The notes below the pieces were generated by a model, which saw only the letters and a list, made by a program, of their open reading frames with translations, was not told where the DNA came from and did not search any database. Positions 53,595 to 64,000 of a DNA stretch of 64,000 nt are shown piece by piece (positions within the stretch are counted from its first letter, which is position 1; each line of letters opens with the position of its first letter). The position numbers were made by a program, and so were the translations under genes. Origin of the DNA: Acidobacteriota bacterium (lineage in GTDB: Bacteria; Acidobacteriota; Vicinamibacteria; Fen-336); the NCBI GenBank assembly GCA_022340585.1, contig JAJDNS010000028.1:1-64000 (forward strand), written 5' to 3'.

Positions 53595-54554
53595 TCAGAT
53601 CATCTCCGTCTTCCACAGGTCGTGCAGATGAAGGACACCCTCGATGTGCCCGGCCTCGTCCACCACCAGCAAGGAGGTGATCTTGCGGGCCTCGAGGAGG
53701 TCGAGAGCGCGGGTGGCGAGCTCCTTGCGCCCAACGAGGACGGGGCTCGACGTCATGCACTCGGCGGCGGAGCGGTCGAGGAGCGAGTAGCCGTGTCGTT
53801 CCATGAGTCGCCTCAGGTCTCCGTCCGAGATCATCCCCGCCAGCGTCCCGTCGGCCTCGGTGACCGTCGTGAGGCCCAGGCGCTTCTGTGTCATCTCGAA
53901 CAGCACCTCCTTCATGATCGTGTCGGGATGGACCCGGGGGATTGCGTCCCCGGTGTGCATGAGGTCCTCGACGCGGAGGAGCTTCTTCCCGAGGCGCCCG
54001 CCCGGGTGCAGCACCGCGAAGTCCTCCACGGTGAAGCCCCGACGCTCGAGGAGCACCATGGCCAGGGCGTCACCCATGGCCAGGGCAGCGGTGGTGGAGG
54101 CGGTGGGGGCGAGCCCCAGGGGACAGGCCTCGATGCGTATGGCCACGTCGAGGTGCACGTCGGCGGCCTGAGCGAGGGGGGAGCGGGGATTGCCGGTCAG
54201 GGCCACGAGAGGTACTCCCAGCCGCTTGGCCCACGAGGCGAGGTACAGCAGCTCTTCCGTGTCACCGCTGTTCGAGAGGGCGAGGAGAACATCACCCTCG
54301 ACGATCCGGCCGAGATCGCCGTGGGTTGCCTCCCCGGGGTGCAGGAAGAGCGACGGGGTCCCGGTGGACGCGAGGGTGGCGGAGATCTTCTGCCCGATGA
54401 GACCGCTCTTCCCCATGCCGCTGACCACCACGCGTCCCGAGCAGGCGTGCAACGTGCCCACCGCCCGGTCGAAGCTCTCGTCCAGCCGGGGAATCAGCTC
54501 GCGGATGGCCTCCGATTCGATCTCGAGGACCTTGCGGGCGGTTTCTCGGGGCAT
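53595..54554 (-). CDS. kdsD: D-arabinose-5-phosphate isomerase KdsD
   Basis: The 319-residue protein has a SIS sugar-isomerase domain (VVVSGMGKSGLIGQKISATL, FLHPGEATHGDLGRI, VLLALSNSGDTEELL) and two CBS domains (VEDLMHTGDAIPRVHPDTIM, CMTSSPVLVGRKELATRALD). It makes arabinose-5-phosphate from ribulose-5-phosphate, the first step of Kdo synthesis. The ATG at 54554 gives the normal length; a longer open frame upstream reads atypical Pro/Arg-rich residues inside the spacer. Confidence 0.94.
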   Translation of the reverse strand: MPRETARKVLEIESEAIRELIPRLDESFDRAVGTLHACSGRVVVSGMGKSGLIGQKISATLASTGTPSLFLHPGEATHGDLGRIVEGDVLLALSNSGDTEELLYLASWAKRLGVPLVALTGNPRSPLAQAADVHLDVAIRIEACPLGLAPTASTTAALAMGDALAMVLLERRGFTVEDFAVLHPGGRLGKKLLRVEDLMHTGDAIPRVHPDTIMKEVLFEMTQKRLGLTTVTEADGTLAGMISDGDLRRLMERHGYSLLDRSAAECMTSSPVLVGRKELATRALDLLEARKITSLLVVDEAGHIEGVLHLHDLWKTEMI

Positions 54555-54582
54555 GCGGCTCAATCGTAACGCGGGCGTTCGA

Positions 54583-56100
54583 TCAAGGCGAGGCCGGGCG
54601 GCACGAGGCCTGCGGCTCCCGGGAGTAGACGGCGAGGCCGCCCCCGGGGCCGTCGACCTCGACCCCGCGCCGGTAGGGGGCACCGGGAGGGAGACCACCG
54701 GCCGGCCAAGCCCGGGGGACCACGACGTGGGTCGCGCAGACCTCGTCCAGGAAGCGACTACGCTCCGGCGGTGTCCCCGAGTAGAAGCGGCCCGTCGCCG
54801 CCTCCCGTGACGCGTGCTCGGGCGAGGCGCTGTGCGAGGCCCAGGGCCAGCAGGAGCTCAGCCCTCCCACGTACAGCCCGATGTCGGAGGGAGCCACGAC
54901 GATCTCCCCGGTTCGGCACACCTCCCCGAGGGCGGCGGCCACCCGCCACCGCTCGGCGGGGACGTTCCGGTAGGAGTTCGGCTGGAGCTGGAGTGCCGCC
55001 ACCGTCGCAGCCGTCCCCGCGAACACCACCACCGCCGCCTCCAGGATCCCGCGGCGCAGCCGGCCGAGGCCGATCGCGCCCAGAGCGAGGAGAGGCACCC
55101 CGACTCCGGCGAGGAACTGGAGGGAGAACGACACCGGTCGAAGGACGACGGTGAGGAGGGCCAGCGTCGCCCAGAGAGCCAGGTAGAGCCGGTGCCTCCC
55201 CTCCGGGCCGCCGGCACCGGCCCGGGCGGCGGTGAGGGCGATCAGTGCCGCCGGTCCCACCGCGAGGGCGAGCTCGAGAAGCGAGGGCCCCGACGTCGAG
55301 TAGACCGGGGCCGAGAAGATGCGGAAGCCGGGGCTCCACAGGAACACCCAGGCGTCGTAGAGAAGCACTGGAACGAGGGCGGCCAGCGGCAGGAGGCGCC
55401 GTGGCCACCGGGTTGGGGGCCACCGCACGAGCACGGCCAGGGCCGCCACTCCGGCCAGAAGAGCAGCGTCGTAGGGGCGGGCGAGGGCGAGGATGTTCCC
55501 CAGCACCGCTCCGAGGCCGGGCCGATCCGTGGCGAAGGCGCCGAGGGCGGCGACGAGGAGCGCGGTTCCCACCACGAAGTGGGGGTTGGCCAGCGCTTCC
55601 ACGAACGGATAGACCCCGGCGACCACGTCGTAGGGGCGCAGCCCGCTCTTCAGGGCCACGAGGACCCAGCCGAGTCCCCCCCCGGTGAAGACGAGGAGAA
55701 GCCCCGGGAGGCGCCGCGGCGGCGGCAGGCCCCCGCGGACCAGCCACCGGTCGACCTGGTGCACGAGCACCGCGAGGGCGGCGAGTCCCACGAGGCGGTA
55801 GGCGATCAGGGGAGCCCCCCCGAGCAGGGCGGCGAGCCAGCCCACCAGCAGCCACTCGACGTTGACGAGGGCGGGGGGGAGCGTGGGGGGGGCCAGCTTG
55901 TTGCGGAAGACGAGGGCGCCCTCTTCCGCCTGCTGGACGTAGCTCAGGTAGTTGTAGAAGTCGTCGACGTAGTAGAAGGTCCCGACGAAGACGGTGCCGG
56001 GCGGTGAGGAGAAGGTCGCCCGGAGGAGAAGCGCGCTCGAGAGGCCGGCCAGCAGCAGCCAGGTGAGGACGACCGGGCGCGCCCCCTCCCGGACTCGCAC
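54583..56100 (-). CDS. Multi-spanning membrane protein, GT-C glycosyltransferase-like
   Basis: The 505-residue protein has about 10 membrane spans (VVLTWLLLAGLSSALLLRAT at the start) and an extracytoplasmic loop with YYVDDFYNYLSYVQQAEEG, where an Asp-Asp pair after the first span is at the position of the catalytic acidic motif in GT-C transferases. The C-terminal soluble part (IVVAPSDIGLYVGGLSS, VCATHVVVPRAW) may lie in the periplasm. Located between kdsA and kdsD inside the Kdo operon, it may add a sugar to the LPS core or a lipid carrier. The role is inferred from topology and context, not from a recognised family. Confidence 0.7.
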   Translation of the reverse strand: MRVREGARPVVLTWLLLAGLSSALLLRATFSSPPGTVFVGTFYYVDDFYNYLSYVQQAEEGALVFRNKLAPPTLPPALVNVEWLLVGWLAALLGGAPLIAYRLVGLAALAVLVHQVDRWLVRGGLPPPRRLPGLLLVFTGGGLGWVLVALKSGLRPYDVVAGVYPFVEALANPHFVVGTALLVAALGAFATDRPGLGAVLGNILALARPYDAALLAGVAALAVLVRWPPTRWPRRLLPLAALVPVLLYDAWVFLWSPGFRIFSAPVYSTSGPSLLELALAVGPAALIALTAARAGAGGPEGRHRLYLALWATLALLTVVLRPVSFSLQFLAGVGVPLLALGAIGLGRLRRGILEAAVVVFAGTAATVAALQLQPNSYRNVPAERWRVAAALGEVCRTGEIVVAPSDIGLYVGGLSSCWPWASHSASPEHASREAATGRFYSGTPPERSRFLDEVCATHVVVPRAWPAGGLPPGAPYRRGVEVDGPGGGLAVYSREPQASCRPASP

Positions 56101-56101
56101 G

Positions 56102-59351
<3,250 letters not shown>

Positions 59352-59440
59352 ATCTTGCTCGGGGCCCGTGTACGAGGCATGGTACCCAGCACCTCATTGG
59401 CAGTCAAACCTGGGAACCCGTAGACTCTCGCTCTGAGGCG

Positions 59441-61795
59441 ATGGCCCTGTCCTTCCGAACGCGGCGCGACCTGGCGGTGGCGGGGGCAGCCCTCCTCCTC
59501 TGCGTCCTGCTCTATCCGGGAGCCCTGCTCCGCGGAGAGCTCTTCTTCGAGAGGGACCTCCACCTCGACTGGTACCCCCGTCTCGAGATGCTCTCGGGCT
59601 GCTTGCGGGCGGGCGCGTGGCCGCTGTGGGACACGAGCATCGGCTTCGGGCAGCCCCTGCTCGCCGATCCCGGAGCCCAGGTGGCCTACCCCGTCACCTG
59701 GCTCGCCCTCGCCGCTCCCCGGTGGGCGGCGTACTCGGTCTTCGTCCTCGTCCACCTGATCGCCGGGGCGGTGGGCATGTCGCGCCTGGCCGGGAGGCTG
59801 GGCGCGGGTCGCCTCGGCGCCCCCGTGGCGGCGGTGCTCTTCGTTCTCCTCGGGCCGGTGCAGTCCAGCCTGAACCTCTGGCACCACTTTGCCGGGCTGG
59901 CCTGGATGCCGTGGGTGCTCCTGGGCGTGGACAGGTGTGTGCGCCGCCCCAGACCGAACGCCCTGTTCGGCCTCGTCGCCGCGGCGACGCTGCAGATTCT
60001 CGCCGGGTCCGCCGATGTGTGCGCGATGACCTGGACCCTCGCCGCCGTGTGGACGGCCTTCCGCCTGGTCAAGGGTCACCGAGGACATCCCGCTCGGGCC
60101 CTCGCGCGCCTCTTGCTGGCGGCCGGACTGTGCGCGGGACTGAGCGCCGTCGTCTGGTGGCCCGCCGTCGACGTGGTCTCGCGGTCTCCGCGCCAGGAGC
60201 TCCCCGAGGACATCCGGACCGCCTGGTCGATCCCACCCTTCGGTCTGTGGCGCCTCGTGGCGCCCCTGGATCCGGATCGCGTGCCCTTCTCTGCCGAGAC
60301 CTGGACCGCTCTGTACGATCGTCCGGAGCAGCCCTTTCTCGCTTCGCTCTATCTCGGCCTGGTCGTTCTGGCGGCGGCAGCAGCGGCGATCCTGTCGCGT
60401 CGCGATCGACCGCGGGCCCTGCTCCTCGCCGCCGCGGTCATCGGGGGAGTGGCGATCGCCCTGGGCCCGCACGGCGGCGTCTATCCCATGGTCGTCGAGC
60501 TTCTGCCGGTCCTGAAGGTCTTCCGCTACCCTTCGAAGGCGACGCTGCTGGTGGCGTTCGCGGTGGCGCTGCTCGCCGGCCTCGGGACCGGGGCGGTGGC
60601 TCGTGGTCGGCTGTCCCCGCGCGCCCTCCTGGGGCTTTCGCTCGCGGTGCTTCTCACGGCGTCGGCGGTTGCCGTGGTCGGAGCGAGCCTGTGGGGATCG
60701 CCGGGGCCTCAGGCCAGTCCGGCGCTGGCGGCAGCGGCGGCCGTCGTGCTCGCGCTCGGGGCGCGTGGGAACCTGCGACCTCGACTCGTGGCGCTGGCGC
60801 TGGCCGGCCTCGGGGTCGGGGACCTGCTCCTCGTTCACGCGGCGCTCAACGCCACCGCTCCCGCGGCCCTGATCTTCGATCCGCCTCCCGCGGTCGCTCG
60901 GGTCGATCGTGAAGGTCGAAGGCGCCTCTACGTCTACGACTACCACTCGGTGCCCGGGACGGCCGAGCGGCACCTCGGGAGAGTGAATCCGTACCCGGTG
61001 GGCCCCCTGCCGCCGGGCTGGAGAAGGAAGCAGGTCGAGGCCGTCAGCCTGCGCCTCTATCTCCTGCCGCCGTCGGCTGGTCTCTTCGGCCTCGAGGGAA
61101 GCTACGACTTCGATATCCGCGGGTTGTATCCCCGACCCCTGAATGACCTCACCTTCTTCCTGAGGCACGTCGAGGGAACGTCTGTTCACACGAGACTCCT
61201 GCGCCTGGGCGGGGTGGGGACCGTGCTCTCCCTCCACGACGACGGTCTCGAGGGCCTGCGGTCGGATGGCACCCTCGACAGCCTGTTCCCCGAGGCCATT
61301 CGCGTGTGGAGGGTCCCCGGGGAGCCGGCGCGGACCTGGGTGGTGGGCGGCGTCAGGGTCGCCGACGAGCGGGAGGCGTTCGAGAGCCTCGCCGACCCCT
61401 CCTTCGATCCGGCAATGGAGGTGATACTCCCTGGGGGACGGCCCCGGCGCACTCCGACGTCCTTCGTCGGGACGAGCCGCATCCTCGGTCTGGCCCCCGA
61501 CCGGGTGACGTTGGATGTGGACGCCTCGGCCCCGGGCTTCGTGGTTCTGGCCGACGCCTTCGATCCCGGGTGGCGGGCCACCGTCGACGGCCAGCCCGCC
61601 CGGGTGCATCGGGCCAACGTGGCCTTCCGGGCGGTGGCCGTGGCGGAGGGACGACACGTCGTCGAGATGGTCTATCGGCCGCGGACCGTCCCTCAGGGCC
61701 TCACGCTCTCCACCCTGTCGCTGCTTCTGGTCCTGGGTGTCGGCGTCGCCGGAGTCCAGCGAGAGCGACGAGAACGACGAAGGCGGAGACGCTGA
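59441..61795 (+). CDS. Large multi-spanning membrane protein, YfhO-like (second copy)
   Basis: The 784-residue protein has about 12 spans and the family outline: FFERDLHLDWYPRLEMLSGC after the first span, AWPLWDTSIGFGQPLLADPG, FRYPSKATLLVAFAVALLAG, and a C-terminal beta domain with DAFDPGWRATVDGQPARVHR and VAEGRHVVEMVYRPRTVP before a last span. It is divergent from the Kdo operon and converges with a third relative, overlapping it by 95 bp at the 3' ends. Probable role in glycan or glycolipid modification of the envelope; the donor, acceptor and activity are unknown. Confidence 0.82.
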   Translation: MALSFRTRRDLAVAGAALLLCVLLYPGALLRGELFFERDLHLDWYPRLEMLSGCLRAGAWPLWDTSIGFGQPLLADPGAQVAYPVTWLALAAPRWAAYSVFVLVHLIAGAVGMSRLAGRLGAGRLGAPVAAVLFVLLGPVQSSLNLWHHFAGLAWMPWVLLGVDRCVRRPRPNALFGLVAAATLQILAGSADVCAMTWTLAAVWTAFRLVKGHRGHPARALARLLLAAGLCAGLSAVVWWPAVDVVSRSPRQELPEDIRTAWSIPPFGLWRLVAPLDPDRVPFSAETWTALYDRPEQPFLASLYLGLVVLAAAAAAILSRRDRPRALLLAAAVIGGVAIALGPHGGVYPMVVELLPVLKVFRYPSKATLLVAFAVALLAGLGTGAVARGRLSPRALLGLSLAVLLTASAVAVVGASLWGSPGPQASPALAAAAAVVLALGARGNLRPRLVALALAGLGVGDLLLVHAALNATAPAALIFDPPPAVARVDREGRRRLYVYDYHSVPGTAERHLGRVNPYPVGPLPPGWRRKQVEAVSLRLYLLPPSAGLFGLEGSYDFDIRGLYPRPLNDLTFFLRHVEGTSVHTRLLRLGGVGTVLSLHDDGLEGLRSDGTLDSLFPEAIRVWRVPGEPARTWVVGGVRVADEREAFESLADPSFDPAMEVILPGGRPRRTPTSFVGTSRILGLAPDRVTLDVDASAPGFVVLADAFDPGWRATVDGQPARVHRANVAFRAVAVAEGRHVVEMVYRPRTVPQGLTLSTLSLLLVLGVGVAGVQRERRERRRRRR

Positions 61796-64000
61796 CGGCC
61801 ACACTCGGCACCAGGAAGGGCGGGCGGTACCGCAGGACCACCACACAGTTTCCCCCCGGCACCGGGATCGCGCGATGGCGGCCGTCCGCGCGCCTCACCG
61901 GCGTCGGCGCACCGTCCACCCACGCCCGCCAGCCTGGCGCCCACCCGTCGCGGACGACGAGCACGGTGGGGGAGTCGGACTCGACCTCGATCTCGAGTCG
62001 ATCCGTCCCCATCTGCTGACGCACGACCCTTCCCCGGGCGCTGGCCACTTCGCCTGCCCCTTCCACCGCCGCGGCGTCGGCCTCCAGGGTGCCCCGCTCG
62101 GCCGCCCGCCTCGCTCCCTCGGCCGCGTCCTCGACCGGGGCGACCCGGGACGCCACCCGCACGCGGGGCAGCGGATCCAGCAGGCGGTAGAGGTGCACGC
62201 GGAGTGGGGCCAGGCGCCCCGGAGACAGAACCCGGGGAGGTCCGAGCGCGGGGTGACCGAGAGGATCCGCGCTGGCGATCCAGTGAACGCCGGCCTGGCG
62301 CAGGCGTGGGAGGATGGCGTCCAGGTCGCGGCAGGCCGCGTCGGTCGGGGACAGCACACGGGTCTCGGGCACCAGCATCGTGAGGTCGGCGCTCATCGCG
62401 GTGGGCACGTGCAGCGGCACGTTGAATGCCGGTGTCAAGGTCTCGAGCGCCACCGCGAACGTCCACGTCTCGTGGGCCGTTCCCCTCGCGAGGCGCGCCT
62501 CCCGGTAGGAGGGGCTCTCCTCGAAGCTACAGGTGAAGACGCGTCCCGCGCGAAGGGAGTCCAGCTCCGCGGCCAGCTCCGGAGACGGGAGGAAGAAGCT
62601 CCGGGTCACCATCGGGTTCAGCCCGGACCCGGCTCTCAGGAGGTCAGCGGCGACGATGGCGACGACGAGGAGGGCGGCCCGGGAGGATGGCAACGTCCGA
62701 CGAAGAGCCAGTCCGGCGACGGCGGCCACCGCGAGGGCCATCGCTCCCCCGGTGGCGGCGTCGACCAGCACCCGGTGAAGCAGGGCGGTCCTGGCTCGGG
62801 GGTCGAATCCCGGGGGGAAGAACGCGGTGGCGAAGGCGTCCACGGTGGCCGGGGCCACATGCGGGAGCAGCGGGGCCAGCGCGAGGACGGCCCCCAGTCC
62901 TCCCGCGCCCCCGGCCAGGCGCATCCACCACCTCGACTCGGCGGAGGCGAGGCGGGAGAGGCCGAGGGCCACGAGCAGGGCGAGGGCCAGGTGGACGGTG
63001 AAGAACGCCTTGACCGGGTAGCGGAAGGCGCTCAGGACGGGCAGGGCTTCGACGACCGCGGCCAGCCCGGCCCAGCGCCCCACGCACAGCACCAGGCCGA
63101 CGAGCCCGAGGAGCACCAGACGGGAGCGCAGGGCGTGGCACGCGGAGGCGCCGACCACGGCGAGGGCGAGGGCGGCGGGGCCGAGGTAGAGGCTCAGGAT
63201 GTAGGGGAAGCCTCGGGGGAAGAAGTTCTGCCCCCACCACTCCCCGGCGAGGTTGGCGAGGTTGCCGTAGAGGCCGGCGACCAGAACCTGCAGGAGGGTG
63301 AAGGGGTGGACGGAGTGGGCCAGGACGACGTCCGTCGCGAACCCCTGGCTGCGCACGCTGCCTCCGACCTGCGAGGCCAGGAGGCCGAGGACGGGTGCGG
63401 CGAGGAGGACTCCCAGGGTCAGCGCGACGCCGGCGCCGCCCAGTGCCCTCACGGGCCCTCCTGCCCGCGGACGGAACCGGCCTGCGGCTGGCTGCCCTGG
63501 CCAGGGACACGAGCCCGTGCCCGCGACCGTGTCCCTGGCGGGCCGCAGGCCGAGGACGAGACCCACGACCACGGCCTGGGCCACGATCTCGACACCGGTC
63601 GTGGACAGGGCCGCCCCGACCGCGAGGGCGGCTCCGGCCACGGCCCGCGAGCTCCCGGACCTCATGGCCTCGGTCAGGGCGAGGACGACCAGCGGCGCCC
63701 ACGCCGCTGCCTCCAGGTAGACGTACAGGTTGACCGTCGACAGCACGAAGCCGCCGAGCGCATAGACGAGCGCACCCCCCGCGGCGGCGGGGGCCGGGGC
63801 TTCGACGAGGCGCCGGGCCAGGGCGTAGAAGGCGACCGCGGCCAGGGGCACGTGGAGCGCGAGCACCAGCGAGATCCCCGCCTCGTCGGGCCGCAGCAGC
63901 TGGAGCAGGTCCAGGGGGTAGCCCACGGCGGGCAGGGAGAGGGGCACGCCCTCGTGCAGGTACGGATTCCACCAGCGCACTTCCCCGGAGCGCAGCCCCT
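61701..64000 (-). CDS. Large multi-spanning membrane protein, YfhO-like (third copy), N terminus beyond the window
   Basis: The reading stays open to the right edge (LRSGEVRWWNPYLHEGVPLS at the edge, matching [20 protein letters not shown] in the copy at 46.3 kb), so roughly 50-60 N-terminal residues are missing. About 760 residues are visible: many spans, FRYPVKAFFTVHLALALLVA, SFFLPSPELAAELDSL...FEESPSYREARLARG, and the C-terminal GWAPGWRAWVDGAPTPVRRA with VPVGGNC-like strands (IPVPGGNCVVVLRYRPP). It is closest to the first copy ([13 protein letters not shown]...[15 protein letters not shown]). The 3' end overlaps the convergent second copy by 95 bp. Confidence 0.82.
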   Translation of the reverse strand, partial: GLRSGEVRWWNPYLHEGVPLSLPAVGYPLDLLQLLRPDEAGISLVLALHVPLAAVAFYALARRLVEAPAPAAAGGALVYALGGFVLSTVNLYVYLEAAAWAPLVVLALTEAMRSGSSRAVAGAALAVGAALSTTGVEIVAQAVVVGLVLGLRPARDTVAGTGSCPWPGQPAAGRFRPRAGGPVRALGGAGVALTLGVLLAAPVLGLLASQVGGSVRSQGFATDVVLAHSVHPFTLLQVLVAGLYGNLANLAGEWWGQNFFPRGFPYILSLYLGPAALALAVVGASACHALRSRLVLLGLVGLVLCVGRWAGLAAVVEALPVLSAFRYPVKAFFTVHLALALLVALGLSRLASAESRWWMRLAGGAGGLGAVLALAPLLPHVAPATVDAFATAFFPPGFDPRARTALLHRVLVDAATGGAMALAVAAVAGLALRRTLPSSRAALLVVAIVAADLLRAGSGLNPMVTRSFFLPSPELAAELDSLRAGRVFTCSFEESPSYREARLARGTAHETWTFAVALETLTPAFNVPLHVPTAMSADLTMLVPETRVLSPTDAACRDLDAILPRLRQAGVHWIASADPLGHPALGPPRVLSPGRLAPLRVHLYRLLDPLPRVRVASRVAPVEDAAEGARRAAERGTLEADAAAVEGAGEVASARGRVVRQQMGTDRLEIEVESDSPTVLVVRDGWAPGWRAWVDGAPTPVRRADGRHRAIPVPGGNCVVVLRYRPPFLVPSVAVSVSAFVVLVALAGLRRRRHPGPEAATGWRA

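Overview
High-GC bacterial chromosome segment. Four-gene Kdo synthesis, a LapB-like protein and a PilMNOPQ secretin system point to a Gram-negative (diderm) cell. The gene mix (group 3b and 3d hydrogenases, many lipoproteins and YfhO-like membrane proteins, FHA and DUF2007 proteins, GTG starts, dense 4-nt overlaps) would suit Acidobacteriota or a neighbouring soil/subsurface phylum; this is inference from style, as no rRNA marker is present. I see no rRNA, tRNA, CRISPR array or complete insertion sequence.

Region 1 (1-13.4 kb) is loosely packed accessory DNA. It holds secreted carbohydrate-active genes (GH140-like DUF5060/DUF4038, a beta-helix protein, a broken DUF5597-type hydrolase, a Tat-exported GH109-type glycosidase), a flavin monooxygenase, small secreted proteins, and a LuxR-type regulator whose phospho-acceptor Asp is Glu. 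Several genes here are frameshifted or are remnants: a six-hairpin-like glycosidase, the DUF5597 hydrolase, a VapC toxin, an IS91 transposase and possibly GlpD.

Region 2 (13.4-25.4 kb) is the most striking part: one leftward run of 12 tightly overlapping genes with two complete soluble NAD(P)-linked [NiFe] hydrogenases in tandem. A group 3b enzyme (beta, gamma, delta, alpha subunits plus a lone cyclic-nucleotide-binding domain and its own endopeptidase) is followed directly by a group 3d HoxEFUYH enzyme with a second endopeptidase. No hypA-F genes are in the window. Upstream lie cysC (APS kinase), a cysteine-free Rrf2 regulator with a tandem-repeat candidate operator, and a divergent TauE/SafE exporter, giving a possible sulfur context. 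A decarboxylase C-terminal remnant marks the border between the hydrogenase run and cysC.

Region 3 (26.4-36 kb) is housekeeping and central metabolism: a PLP decarboxylase, an FHA/zinc-ribbon protein, a 63-residue ultra-acidic protein coupled to lipA, nifS/iscS with pncB, and an operon of enoyl-CoA hydratase, DUF2007 protein, acyl-CoA dehydrogenase and class II fructose bisphosphatase.

Region 4 (36-44.3 kb) is the pilMNOPQ operon behind a good sigma70-type promoter, followed by two lipoproteins, a TPR protein and a Roadblock/LC7 protein.

Region 5 (44.3-64 kb) starts with accB-accC behind a near-consensus promoter, then a YfhO-like membrane protein, a methyltransferase, folD and coaE (with an unusual C-terminal domain). 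The leftward operon kdsB-pyrG-kdsA-(membrane protein)-kdsD-kdsC-lapB makes and activates Kdo and regulates LPS. Two more YfhO-like membrane proteins end the window, the last open at the right edge.
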